From: Merluccius polli
Taxonomy: Eukaryota > Chordata > Actinopteri > Gadiformes > Merlucciidae
Direction of reading: 5' to 3'
Length of the DNA stretch: 64,000 nt
NCBI GenBank assembly: GCA_030340625.1
Contig: JAOPHQ010002851.1
Location: 248,001-312,000 of the forward strand
The position numbers and the translations under genes are program-made. The notes below the pieces were generated by a model. That model saw only the letters and a program-made list of their open reading frames with translations, was not told the origin of the DNA and ran no database searches. Positions 36,367-47,202 of this stretch are shown piece after piece; the first letter of the stretch is position 1, and the number at the start of each line of letters is the position of its first letter.

Positions 36367-39300
36367 CTGGGAGGGACACAAGGGAGAGAGACACAGAGAA
36401 TCAGAGAGAGAGAGCGAGAGAGACACACAAAGAGAGAGAGAGAGAGAGAGTGAAAGACACAGAGCGAAACACAAGAGAGACAGACAGAGAGAGAGAGGGA
36501 GAATGTGAGGGATAACCGGGTTACCAAGGAGCAAATGAGCTGAGGAGATGGGGAGCCATGGGCGAGATGGGCGATACGTGACGAAGACCAATCGGAAACG
36601 ATTATCCAAAAAATCGGTCCGTATGGAGTTTGGACTAATTAAGTGGGGATTGAGGTGGTGTTCAGAATTTCACCCTTGTGGTTTAACCCCTTGGCTAGTT
36701 CAGTAGGCTACAGCCCCTTTTGTCGCGTGTTTAAGTTAAGCGTGGAAGCCAATATTAGCCTAACATGTGAGGCACTTCCCATGCGATTATTAAGCGAGCA
36801 ATGCACCTTGGGAATGCACTCATCAATACAACATTGAAATGTTCAGCGGTCAACAAACAAGACAAACCGCTCTGTAGTCAAATACTCGCCCTCTCCTTTT
36901 TCTCTTTTTTTTCTCCGAGTCTACTCTTTGTTCCTCCCTGTCAGAATTAATCTGGGCTCACGCCAACAAAACCATCCTGTCATCCAGTGGAGTGACATCA
37001 GCAGTGGCAGCCGGGCGGAAGGAGACGGCGGCAGCGACACAGCGCTGTGACTGGCATGAGCGCCGAGAAGCAATTACACCCCCCCCCCCCCATCCCTCCG
37101 ACCCCTTTACCGCATACAGCTTCTGACGCGCGGTAAAAGCTTTAACAGACCACATTTTAAATATTTCAACAATTTGCCCAATCATGTTTGCCTTTTCAAA
37201 GTAAAGGCCATTAATGTTTTAGCGGCGCCATCCAGACCTGTGCGAATCATTTTCGAGGCGAAGGGCTTCTTTGACTGTAATCCCGTCCAACACTGACCGC
37301 TTATACAGTGGTCTCTCGACAAGAGGTACTCGTGGTTCTGGTTTTTGTGGTCCCTAAGAGATACTATTCAACGAAAGATTATCTCAATCCCACCGGAGAT
37401 GAGATGTTTTCAGGGAAGCATATACAAGATAGAAAAAAAGTCCCAGCTTCAGACCCTAGAATTGTGAATGTTAATTCAATTATTGGCTTGATGTACTTAG
37501 TTATTGACTTGGGATATACATTAAAAAGCATAAAATATGCAGGCTGACGTGCATGTTTACTGTACCGCCAGGCCAGCAGTCCTAGTGTACCTTATGCTGC
37601 TAGGCTACATTTCCCCATGTCACCAAATTGACTTTGTCAGACAGATTTGAAGATAATCTCTTGTGAACAACCAGACAACAACCTCCCTTGTCCCCCCGCC
37701 CCAACTCTTAAATAGTTCATATCTTTTCTTCCGTAAGAGGAGTGTTTCTCTAATCCATGTGGGTATTTCAGAAGAATGCAACCTTAAGTAACGTGTTAAG
37801 TATGCATGACGGTGTCAGCTGAAACTACCATCGCTTTAGGCTCCGCGAGAGCGATGCCAAAAAAGTCCAGCTTTAGGCACGTTGCGTACCCTTAGGCGAG
37901 ACCGCGGTGTCCTTTCCGGGATGTGGGAGTGGTTTGAGAAGCTAAATGTCTTCCCTTAATGCCTGTCTCTCGCTCTCAGGCTCCAGTTCAACAGCCATTT
38001 TAAATTCTGAATTCGTATTGTGAATTTCGTTCCCCTTTTCAAACATGTAAACACTGTTATTGAATACCGTTTGACTCAAATGCATCGTCATTGAATGGCG
38101 TTGCGATATTCAAGGGGGTTAAGGTTTTGATTTATAATCTAGGGGGTTGAAGATGATTTAAAATTTGAACGACTTTGAACATGTAGCAAAGGAGTATTTT
38201 GACGAATAGCTTAGCTTATAAACCATATAGCTGTAATAGTCCAATAATGTATTCTAATATTTCTTTCACATGTAAATCTTATTCAAAAGCATTGTGTGGC
38301 CTAGATCTTAACAATACAATATTTTGTCGACAAGTGTAATCTTTTTAAAATGTTATGAAGTTTCCAACCAGGTGAGACCCTAGGTTTTTCTGCACCATCT
38401 TTACATACGTCAGCTGGCAGTTGACTTTCTCAAATGAGTGCTAATAACAGTGCAATCATTTAGTTTTTTCCTTTTTTTCCCCCTTTACACTTCAGCTAAA
38501 TATTTCATTGTACGTCATACGTTATAGCACTCACTCAGCGGACCACTTGTCACATCAATATGTCCACAGTGGATGATGACTAGCCAGGCAGAGCTCTGCC
38601 AAGATAGCTATCTCTCACAAACTGTCAACCGTGACGGGCCGTCACTGTTCCACGCCGCCGGTTGCCTTGACGATATCGTACCCGACGTGACGTCTATGTC
38701 ACCTTGTGGTCGCATGCGGGCAAATGCCTTGTGACTCTTGCTTAATTAAACATGCCCCGTAATAACCGACCGCAGAGAATCGCATATTCAAGAGAATTAG
38801 AAAATGTTTGAGTTTGAGTTGCTGTTTGTAGTGGTGTGGGCTGGACTTCTAGATGAAATATATATAAAGAGAAATAATAATGTAAATTCGTTTTTTATAT
38901 GATTGCTATTGTAACTAGTTTTCTGAAGATGGTCACACTGTATGCCTCCATTATTTCATGACTTTTATACTTATTGACTGTTTGTTTTTTTACTATGACT
39001 TTTATGATACTATTTTGACTTCCATTTATTTATTCATACATTTGTCTTTGAGTACCTAGAAAAGCACTAGACAAATAAAATGTTTTATTATTAATTATCA
39101 CTACATAGAGGTCTTCCGAAGGCAAGTAGTTTAAATAGATCTGTATACACTTTCAGGATGCCCCTTCAGTTGGCACTGCTGTTTATACTTTACACTTCAA
39201 CACTGCTGGTTACACTGTAAAGTTTACATTTAAAACATTGCTGGGACTGTAAAGTTTACACTCCAACACTATTGTATACACTGTAACATTTACACTTTAA

Positions 39301-40976
39301 CACTGTTGTTTACACCGTAACATTTACACTTTAACACTGCTGTTTACACCGTAACATTTACACTTTAACATTGTTTACACCGTAACATTTACACTTCAAC
39401 ACTGTTGTTTACACCGTAACATTTACACTTCAACACTGTTGTTTACACCGTGGAGTTTAGACTTGAATATGTTTTATACACTTTAATATGTTGAGACCAT
39501 AAAGTTTACACTTCCAACACTGCAGCAGGCGATGCAGGCGTTCAAAGTTGTCCTCCCGCCTCACAGAGGCTGACAAGAGTTTGCTTCTCAGAAGCCCACA
39601 GCCAATCTGTTGATCATTACTTATTTACTAAGGCCTGGAGGCCCAGGGTTCAGTAAAAACACATTTGATATAGAATACACCCAGATGTTTTTTTTTCCTT
39701 TTTCTTTTTCCTTTTCTGCTTGTAGGGCTGAAGTATCCCTTAGGCTAAAGAATATCTCCCTCCACTGTGTGGGCAATGCACTTGAAATATAGCACAACAA
39801 ACGATAGCGTCTGTTGTGCTATATACACATGTAGATATTGGCATATACATGTCCAAATGACAATGTTGATGATGGTGAGGTTTTTTTGTGGATTTGATGA
39901 TGTAGTCATCGAATACCTAATACCCTGCTTTAAAGTTAATTTATAAAAAGGATCTATTCGTGCTGGAAAACGAAAGTGGTTAGACATGAAAAACAACATG
40001 TTGTACTTGGAAAGGTTTCCATCGTGCTGAACAGTAACCAAAGACACATCTTTCCGGCATAATATTGTGTAACGTCAGCCAAAGTTAAGTCTCTTGCCAA
40101 ACTGCCATCACATCACCTGCGAACAATTGTGTTCGGATTGGTTTGTTGCTTTCCCTGACGGATGACCTTAGTTTCCGTACGCTTTAACGCCTCGTCTGTA
40201 CACAACATAGCAAGGTACTCAGAGCGACAAATGTACACTTTGTTCCTGAATGCCAAATCACCCTTGCCACCGCAAGCAGTGTAAATATGGAGTTCAATTC
40301 CGGTGCACCTCTTAGATCTGTACACGTTTTCAGCATTGTGTTCTGTGCGGCGCGGCGCTCTCTGCCCCCTCCGCCTCGCCTTCATGACACTTAATAACAA
40401 TGCCTCGTGTCATTAGCGTTTCTGTAATGAGTTCATGCCGAACAACGCCGCTATCTCCTGTCAAAATCAATAACCGACTGTGTAATTCCCTGGGACAAGA
40501 TAAAAGCAAGGTACCATTTTGGATTCACTTCTGATTCCAGCGGCACAGATCATCGTTGGCCTCAACGTGCCTGAGGAGAGCGAGCGGTAAAGCCCCCTAC
40601 AATAGCTGAATAGTTGAATAGCCCTGGGCTATTCTATCCTGCAGGCGCGCCCTGATTGGCTGCGGCTGTCATTAGTGCCAGGGCGGTTTAGGGACCTGCA
40701 GGTCTTGTGTAAGGGAGCGCGCGGCGTAGAACAAGAAACCTGGGCGGGACGGAGAGGCCTCCTGTGGAGTCGGGCGTTCCTCATCCTCCTATCCTCTCTG
40801 CTAAAAAATGACTCTCGGTGAAAATGAGTTTGATGAGTTTTTTTTATAGCGTGAATAAGTGCCCAATGAATTTGTTTTACATATCAAGACAATGGGGGCG
40901 ACTGGTGTGGGCACGAGAGAAGAGCGCTCTATACACACACACGCGTCTGTATACCTGGGCACATCACATGACTCAC
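36367..40976 (-). other. kcnma1: 4.6-kb kcnma1 intron
   Basis: The intron between the linker exons. It contains (GA)n near 36,387-36,500 and a 34-bp tandem repeat at 39,180-39,500. The remainder, for example 37,700-39,120 and 40,380-40,780, is unique sequence with no exon signal that fits the gene's phase. Confidence 0.6.
39180..39500. repeat. 34-bp minisatellite
   Basis: About nine imperfect units built on GTTTACACCGTAACATTTAC followed by ACTTCAACACTGTT. Confidence 0.9.
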
Positions 40977-41067
40977 CTCATAATCTTGGGCGAGCAGTTG
41001 GGCGAGCTCCTCATGCCGCCGTTGCGCTGCTTCTTTTTGGGCGACAGCGCCGTCTGTTCCTCTTCGA
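40977..41067 (-). CDS. kcnma1: BK exon: linker EEEQTALSPKKKQRNGG (after the c2 site)
   Basis: The 91-nt exon reads EEEQTALSPKKKQRNGGMRS then SPNCSPKIM, and is the common acceptor for all c2-site splice choices. It begins with two bases (TC), so the preceding exon supplies the first base: T from the constitutive exon or STREX gives Phe, G or A from other cassettes gives Val or Ile. The pyrimidine tract is an unusual CpG-rich (CGCT)n run before CAG. The donor is ATGAG|GTGAGT. Confidence 0.95.
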
Positions 41068-41650
41068 CTGCGAGCGAGCGAGCGGGCGGGCGGGTTCGTA
41101 GAAGACGGGAGACACCAACGTACAAAAAAAATGACCGAAAAAAACAAAGACAGTGGTGAGAAAGTGTGGCGACAACAGAAATCGACGGAGAGCAGTTGGC
41201 ATGGAACAGGGGGCAGAGGGTACAGGTGGGAGCGATGGGGAAAGGACCCTTTGTGAAACAGAATGGTGACAAGATGCAGTGGTGCAGTACAGCTCAGTGT
41301 GTGCATGGGATAAACACATGCTGTAGTAACGCCATGAACAAAAGACATGCCATATATGCACCGACAAGGTCTAGTTTGTGGTCGCTTTGTGTACTATTAT
41401 AATTATTATAATTTTTAAGTGGCTGTGCATGTGGTTTGGGTCGACTATCTGGCTTTGCTAATAATTCAACTAACTAATTTAACTGAGAACTAAGTCACAG
41501 ATAACCAACTCGACCGATATATAAATGCAGGGATGGGATGTCAGAACTACACCCGACAAAACAATATTGTCTATATTGTATGTTCTTTTTACACGTTGCC
41601 TTTTAGATTCATATCGCTCGTTACTTTGTGCCTGTCCCGTTTGCACTATG

Positions 41651-41690
<40 letters not shown>
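41651..41690. repeat. (AT)n microsatellite
   Basis: About 20 AT units. Confidence 0.95.
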
Positions 41691-41695
<5 letters not shown>

Positions 41696-41927
41696 TTCAC
41701 GTTTGATCGCGTTTACACAATGATTTATACTGTCAACGCTGCAAACACAGAATGCATCTCTTCGTACAAAGAACTTTAAAAGTGGCCCTGCTTTAAAATG
41801 AATAACGTCTCTCTCCTAACGACCGCCTCCACGGATGGAGAACACACAACTCCAAGCACCGCAAGGCAAGCATGTCTTCGTGTGACACTAATGGAAGACT
41901 GTTCCAAGCACTGGGGTGGTGGTGGTG

Positions 41928-41984
<57 letters not shown>
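41928..41984. repeat. (GT)n microsatellite
   Basis: About 27 GT units. Confidence 0.95.
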
Positions 41985-41985
<1 letters not shown>

Positions 41986-42100
41986 GGTTGGTGGTGGGGG
42001 TTCCAGTGTCGTTGAGTCGGAGGAGATGCTCTAAAATACACACACGCGTGTGCACAAACACACATGCACACACACACACACAGTGGTCCTTCACATCTCC

Positions 42101-42131
<31 letters not shown>

Positions 42132-42371
42132 CCTCTTGCCCGGTCCGTGTTCAATATTTAATGTCCGCCAGCTGACAGCTGCACACACCGGGTCATTAGT
42201 GAGGAATGTTACACATGCAACCACTCCAGCCGTCACACTGCACATGTGTTAGCCGTGCTGTCGGGCTCAGGCCTCACGCTGCACACACAACACACACACG
42301 CACAAACACACACACACACACACACACACGCACGTGTGCGCGTGCGTGTGTGTGGATGTTGTTCTCCTTAC

Positions 42372-42830
42372 AGTGACTGAGTGTGGCGTTATTGGAGTGA
42401 CGCGGATGGTATCTGTATTTGACGGGCAGGCTGCGAGCCCGCTGGAGCCTGCTGGCCTCCTCCGACGCCGCGGAAGAGTTCCCCGCCGCCGCCGCCATTG
42501 CGCCCCCCGCCGCCCGCCCCAGCTCCCGGGAGCCCCCCAGACTCAGGCTGAGCGAGGAGGACCCACTGGGGGGCAGCAGGCTCCCCTTGCGGTTGTTTAC
42601 CAGCGGGACGGGGCCCCTGGCTACCGCTGCTCCTACCCCACCCGCCCTGCAGGTCTCTGGGTGACGGGCGGTGGAGGAGGAGGAGGAGGAGGCGGTGGTG
42701 GCGGTGGTGTTGGGTGGGGAGGTGTGGTGGTGGTGGTTGAGTTTAGTGGACTGGCTGTGATTGGCCGATCGTTTGATTAGAGGCTCATCCTGCACTGCTA
42801 TAGATGAAGAAGAGTTTGAAGAGTCAGAAT
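42372..42830 (-). CDS. kcnma1: candidate 459-nt alternative BK exon at the c2 site (153 codons)
   Basis: The region is open for 153 codons between GCCCCACAG and CACT|GTAAGG. It starts with two bases and ends with one, the same phase as STREX, so inclusion would keep frame between CGCKK and EEEQ. Third codon positions are strongly GC-rich, unlike the flanking AT-rich intron. The peptide is low-complexity (Ser, Ala, Gly, a His4 run) with basic motifs KRSANHS, NNRKGSLLPPS and QRARSLPVKYRYHP, possible kinase or 14-3-3 sites. I do not recognise this insert from mammalian BK. The acceptor has a poor pyrimidine tract, suggesting regulated use. Confidence 0.62.
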
Positions 42831-43020
42831 CTGTGGGGCACATTTTTTTAAATTTTATTTATTGAATTATTATTTTTATTATATATTATTGAATTGGATT
42901 TCACCTGCACTGCTAGATGAAGAAGAGCTGACAGAATCTGTCTTACTTTTTCTTTTTTTTTCTTTTTTTTATTTATTCAGTTATTTTTATTTTATTCTAA
43001 TTTTATTGCATTGGATTCAG
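42786..43020. repeat. 116-bp tandem duplication spanning an exon boundary
   Basis: CTGCACTGCTA...GATGAAGAAGAG...AGAATCTG followed by an AT-rich block and ATTGGATT occurs twice at a spacing of 116-118 bp. The first copy includes the 5' end of the 459-nt candidate exon. Confidence 0.85.
42905..42937 (-). CDS. kcnma1: candidate 33-nt c2 cassette, duplicated from the 459-nt exon
   Basis: Thirty-three bases lie between AAGACAG and GCAG|GTGAAA, start with two bases and end with one, and read SVSSSSSSSA. They copy the first part of the 459-nt exon 116 bp away. The duplication joint supplies GT where the parent has GA. The acceptor has an A-rich, pyrimidine-poor context, so the exon may be non-functional. 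Confidence 0.35.
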
Positions 43021-43047
43021 ATCAAATAGGGCACATACTGTATGTTT

Positions 43048-43182
43048 GGTCCCGTGTAGCTGAGCAGGGCATTAACGCTGCCGGGGGTTAGGGGTTCGAC
43101 TGCCACTGGGACCACCCATGCCTCAAACGTATGCACTCATTATTGCAAGACGCTTTGGTTAAAAGTGTCCACCAACGGGCAT
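43048..43182 (+). mobile_element. tRNA-like SINE
   Basis: GTGTAGCTGAGCAGGGCATT, GGGTTAGGGGTTCGACTGCC (B box) and the tail CGCTTTGGTTAAAAGTGTCC. Confidence 0.7.
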
Positions 43183-44439
43183 ATATATTATTATATTATG
43201 TTAATGGGATATCTTTTGTCGGCTAACATATTTTCCGTGAGCATTCAGTGGCCTGGGTGTGGTAATTCTTGATGGCACAAGAATGCTAATACTTGAATAA
43301 TTAAAAGTCCTCATATTTATTAAACACCACTTAACCACTTGCCGTAGTCTGTAATGAAAAGTTGGATTTGACATTTACTTTGGTATTCATAATAAACATG
43401 AATTAATAAACATGCTTTCAGGTGTTCTGGTAATTGTTAGCCACCAGAACAAGGAAGTAACAAAACAATCCCTAACGCATCTCATTCAGCTATAAACTAA
43501 TATATTTTACAGTACATTATTACACTTGAAATATCTAAGCAAATATTCCAACATTGCAAATAGCTCCTTTTTTGTATTATTTTATTCCAATGGCAATGAC
43601 TTTAGTAGTCTGTGTCCAATATTAATTTATTGAGTAATATTAGTTTTATCAAGTAAAGGGCAAACAGCGATTCGGTTATATATTTTTAAAAAAAGCATGA
43701 ACATTTGTGAAAGGAGGTTTAAAGCAGAGTACGGCGCGGTTGATGATTATTTTTGCGGTCAGCTGTCTAGCAGATTATCTTCTCTTCCTCTGGAGCTTCA
43801 GTATTCATCTGGCCCACGTCAAACATGCACAGCCCTACTGCAGGACAACGCGTTGTGGCACGCTCCCTTACACCGCACACACCACCCTGTTGGAGCGGGT
43901 GGCTTCGTACGTCCACCCGTCCAACTGCTAGGAAATACTCAAATATATTATCAAATAAAAGAATAGAAATAACACATGGGAAACCTTGGGAATCTGTGTT
44001 GAGCAGCACCTTTCTGACTAATGACAAAATTAAGGATTAATTGCATTACAAATATTTAATTATCTATTTTATTTCGTGACATACTACAAGTTCATGGCAT
44101 GTTGTGAGTGACTATTTACTGTTGAATCATGTGTGTTTTTCTGGCCACAGCTAGAAAACTGGACCGCTAATATTAACCAGAGGCCCAGTAGCACCACCTA
44201 CTGGTGAAATCCGATATTCAAACCTAGTATAAATAATAAAAACAAAAACAAACTTAAACCATAAAAAATTGACTAAAGGCTTTGTAATGTACAAACTGGT
44301 ACATTACGGTTAGCAGCGCAGCGAGAAGCAACACAGGGATGGAGGACGAGATGCTGAGAGGGGACACACAACAGACAGAGGGACGAGGGGAGAAACACAC
44401 GAGAGAATGAGAATGGGAACAAACAAAAAAAAAACTTAC

Positions 44440-44472
44440 TTGATTTGATATATCCGTTATAGCTATTCTTAG
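44440..44472 (-). CDS. kcnma1: candidate 33-nt c2 cassette SKNSYNGYIKS
   Basis: The acceptor GTGTTTTCCCCAG has a strong pyrimidine tract and the donor AA|GTAAGT is the full consensus. Between them lie 33 nt that start with two bases and end with one, matching the c2 phase. Inclusion would insert SKNSYNGYIKS and convert the next residue to Ile. The Tyr-rich peptide could add a phosphorylation target in the linker. Nothing confirms expression. Support is the splice signals and phase fit. Confidence 0.55.
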
Positions 44473-46938
44473 CTGGGGAAAACACAAAAGACAAATGAGA
44501 GGTTATTGGGAGAACAGGTTGAGAGTAAATGATAAAAAATAAAATAATAACAACAACTGAGGAGATTTGCCGTTGTAACACATAAGGTGGCAGGCATGGG
44601 TGTCACCTCAAGGCCCTTGAAAAATAGTGGGGGTCTCAACAGCCACAGCCAAAGAGGAGGGATATAAAAACAAAAAGGGATTTGCTGTAAAAAATAAAAT
44701 AAAAAGTGATTTGCTGTCATATGATTTGCTATCAGTAGGCATGAACTGTCAAAAAGTCAGTTGATATACATAATCACATCTGAAACATTGAAATTATAAC
44801 ATAAAATGTTGGGTTTTTTTTGACTTGCTGTATTAACTTCTATAGGATACTGATTGTGTGAATTACAAAATGGCAGAAATTGCAGGTTAGGTTATATGGA
44901 CGAAATTTGCCCTGCTGTTTAATTGTTATGTTAATTTCTTTAGAAAAATAAACAGCACACTGCTTCACATCATCAGTCTCTAACTTTTATCTCATGATGA
45001 GTCATTGTTTTTTTTATGTTGTTTTTTTTATTATGGGAAGCAAGCTTCCCAGATGTTCTTTATCTGGCCCGGGCGCTCGCCGTAAAGGTCAGCCGTTGGA
45101 CCAGAGGCGCCCTGCGTCAGCAACGTTCAAACAGGAGCCCGCACTGGCCCTGGCATCTGTCGCCCGCGCCGGCTCCAGCCACGAGGACTAGCAGGCTAGC
45201 ATCTGTCCCGCGACCAGCGAGCGGGAGAGGAGAGGGGGTTGGGGGGGGGGAGGGATTGCCCGGTGGTTAGGAACTGTCAGGGCGAGTTCCCTGACGACCG
45301 GTAGCACTCCTGAAAAAATGGAAATGCAAACATAATTTCCACGTCAGGCCGCATAAGGCCTCTCGCTCCGCGCGTGGGTCGCGCACTGTGTCGACAGCGG
45401 CTCCCCCTCCTCTAGCTTAGCCCAGCGATGGCACCCCCCCCCCCCCCACACACACACACACACACACACACACAACCCACCACCCATAATAACACATGGG
45501 TGGGGTGGGAGACTTGGTGGTCTCGGGGGCATAAGAGCATCAGTGTGACATTGAAATTCAGTTGTTGGTTGTTAGGGGGGGGGGGGGGTTGTTGGTAGTT
45601 TGGGAGATGTTATGCTAAACATGAGCGACATTGTTCAGTGGTTTATATAGCGGTTTAGCATTAACACGCCGCTGGTAAGTCAGACAGTGATTTGATGCCT
45701 CGAGTCTTAAAAACACATTTTTTAATATGCTTCTGGAGAATGATGGGAGAATGAAAAGGAGACCACTCAAAAAAGTGCATATATAACTATATGAATGTGT
45801 TAGCAAAATCTGGATTTGAATACAAATCTCACATAATCTTCTTAATGAATAATTTTTGAGGATAAACAGTCAAAGGCCTTTTAAATGCTCCGAAATGTAC
45901 TGAAATGTTATCAACATGAAAATGACTATGAATAAACTAATTAGAATAATTTATGGAATTCATTAATAATAGTCATTCACGTCAAAGGGAATCCTACTGG
46001 AAATCTACTTGGTGAACATTGTTTTAATTTCATTTCTAATATATTTCTAATTACATAATATTAATTCAATATATTCATATACTGTCCACTGTGAAACACT
46101 GACGCAGGGCTCCCCCCGCTAATGCTTTCTTCCAAATGGACTGAGGTCGCTCTTATGAAGACATATTAACAACCTTCTGTTCACATACTATCAGCATAAT
46201 GTCCACAAACATCCAATGAAAACGATTAGTTTGGGGAATGTCGACAACGGCGATTAGTTCCACCTGTCACTACAGCCAATGGAAATTAAGTGCAGGTGTG
46301 TGTGCCAATGAGTGTTAGGGTGGGTCCTCGCGGCTGTGCCTGTTTAGGCTTCGCTGAATGTGCCTGAATAACTTGTTTGAAAATGGTTGTGATTGCTGGT
46401 GATGGTTACTGGTAGACGTCTATCTGTCTGTATCTTATCTTATCTTTTATTTTCTAGGGACAACCGACCTACTATGTGTGTGATTTGTGTCCGTGGTAAT
46501 AATTTGCATCAGTATGCTTCGGTTACTTTGGAATAACAAAGCAATAATATATATGTATAAAACATCAAAAAATAAAAAACGACATAACTAAACAGACCAA
46601 CAAACATTCAGAAGGCATGCTTCACGAAAAAAATAAATAAAAAAACAACAACAAATTGTTCACAACATCCGCTAACTACGAAAACCATCGGATGACAATC
46701 AACCAACAAAAACATCTAAAACAAGTGTGCAGATCCACGAAGTGCACCACCGAAGTACGGTCGGTGTACGACCAAAAAAATGACACAGGACACGAGGGAG
46801 GGAGGAAACGTGCAACATCCGGACCATGCGTGTGCGCCGCCGCCGCCGGTCTCCCCTTGCGCACATACTGTATGACGGACAAAGACAACCACAACGAAAC
46901 AGAAACAACAACCGTGTTGTGCGACGTCGACAACTTAC

Positions 46939-47118
46939 AGGCACGCAACGTGGCCGAGCAGTCACTAACAGAGACGACGGAAAGTGGAATGTCGCGTTGA
47001 GGCGCGTCCGTGTTACAGTGCACATAGACCGGCATGCAAGAGCAGTCGCGGTCCGCGCCACCGCCGCAATCAAAACAACATGCCAGCTTCATTCTCTGGT
47101 AGGTGGACGACCTCTTGG
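46939..47118 (-). CDS. kcnma1: BK STREX exon
   Basis: This 180-nt cassette is the stress-axis regulated exon. It reads KRSSTYQRMKLACCFDCGGG, ADRDCSCMPVYVHCNTDAPQ, RDIPLSVVSVSDCSATLRA, matching the mammalian pattern YKRMRRACCFDC...DCSCM...SVSVNDCS. The Cys-Cys pair is the palmitoylation site known in mammals that attaches the cytosolic linker to the membrane. Here it is preceded by KLA rather than RRA, so the adjacent polybasic patch is weaker. The acceptor is TGACCCTAG and the donor GCCT|GTAAGT. Inclusion keeps frame and ends RAF-EEEQ, as in mammals. Confidence 0.95.
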
Positions 47119-47178
47119 CTAGGGTCAGAGGTGGAAGATGGAGAGGGAGAGGAGAGGAGAGAGCACTGTTAATGTCAA

Positions 47179-47202
47179 GGGGGGGGGGGGGGGGGGGGGG
47201 TC
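47179..47202. repeat. poly-G run upstream of STREX
   Basis: About 22 G (poly-C in the transcript) 60 nt before the STREX acceptor, followed by (GA)n/G-rich tracts to 47,290. Confidence 0.9.

Noticed and set aside
42901..43020. Treating the tandem duplicate as a full second 459-nt exon
   Set aside because: Only the first about 45 nt of the exon are duplicated. The coding remainder is not.
44994..45270. GC-rich ORFs on the plus strand
   Set aside because: Short, no homology recognised, no splice signals fitting the channel. Likely chance in a GC-rich patch.
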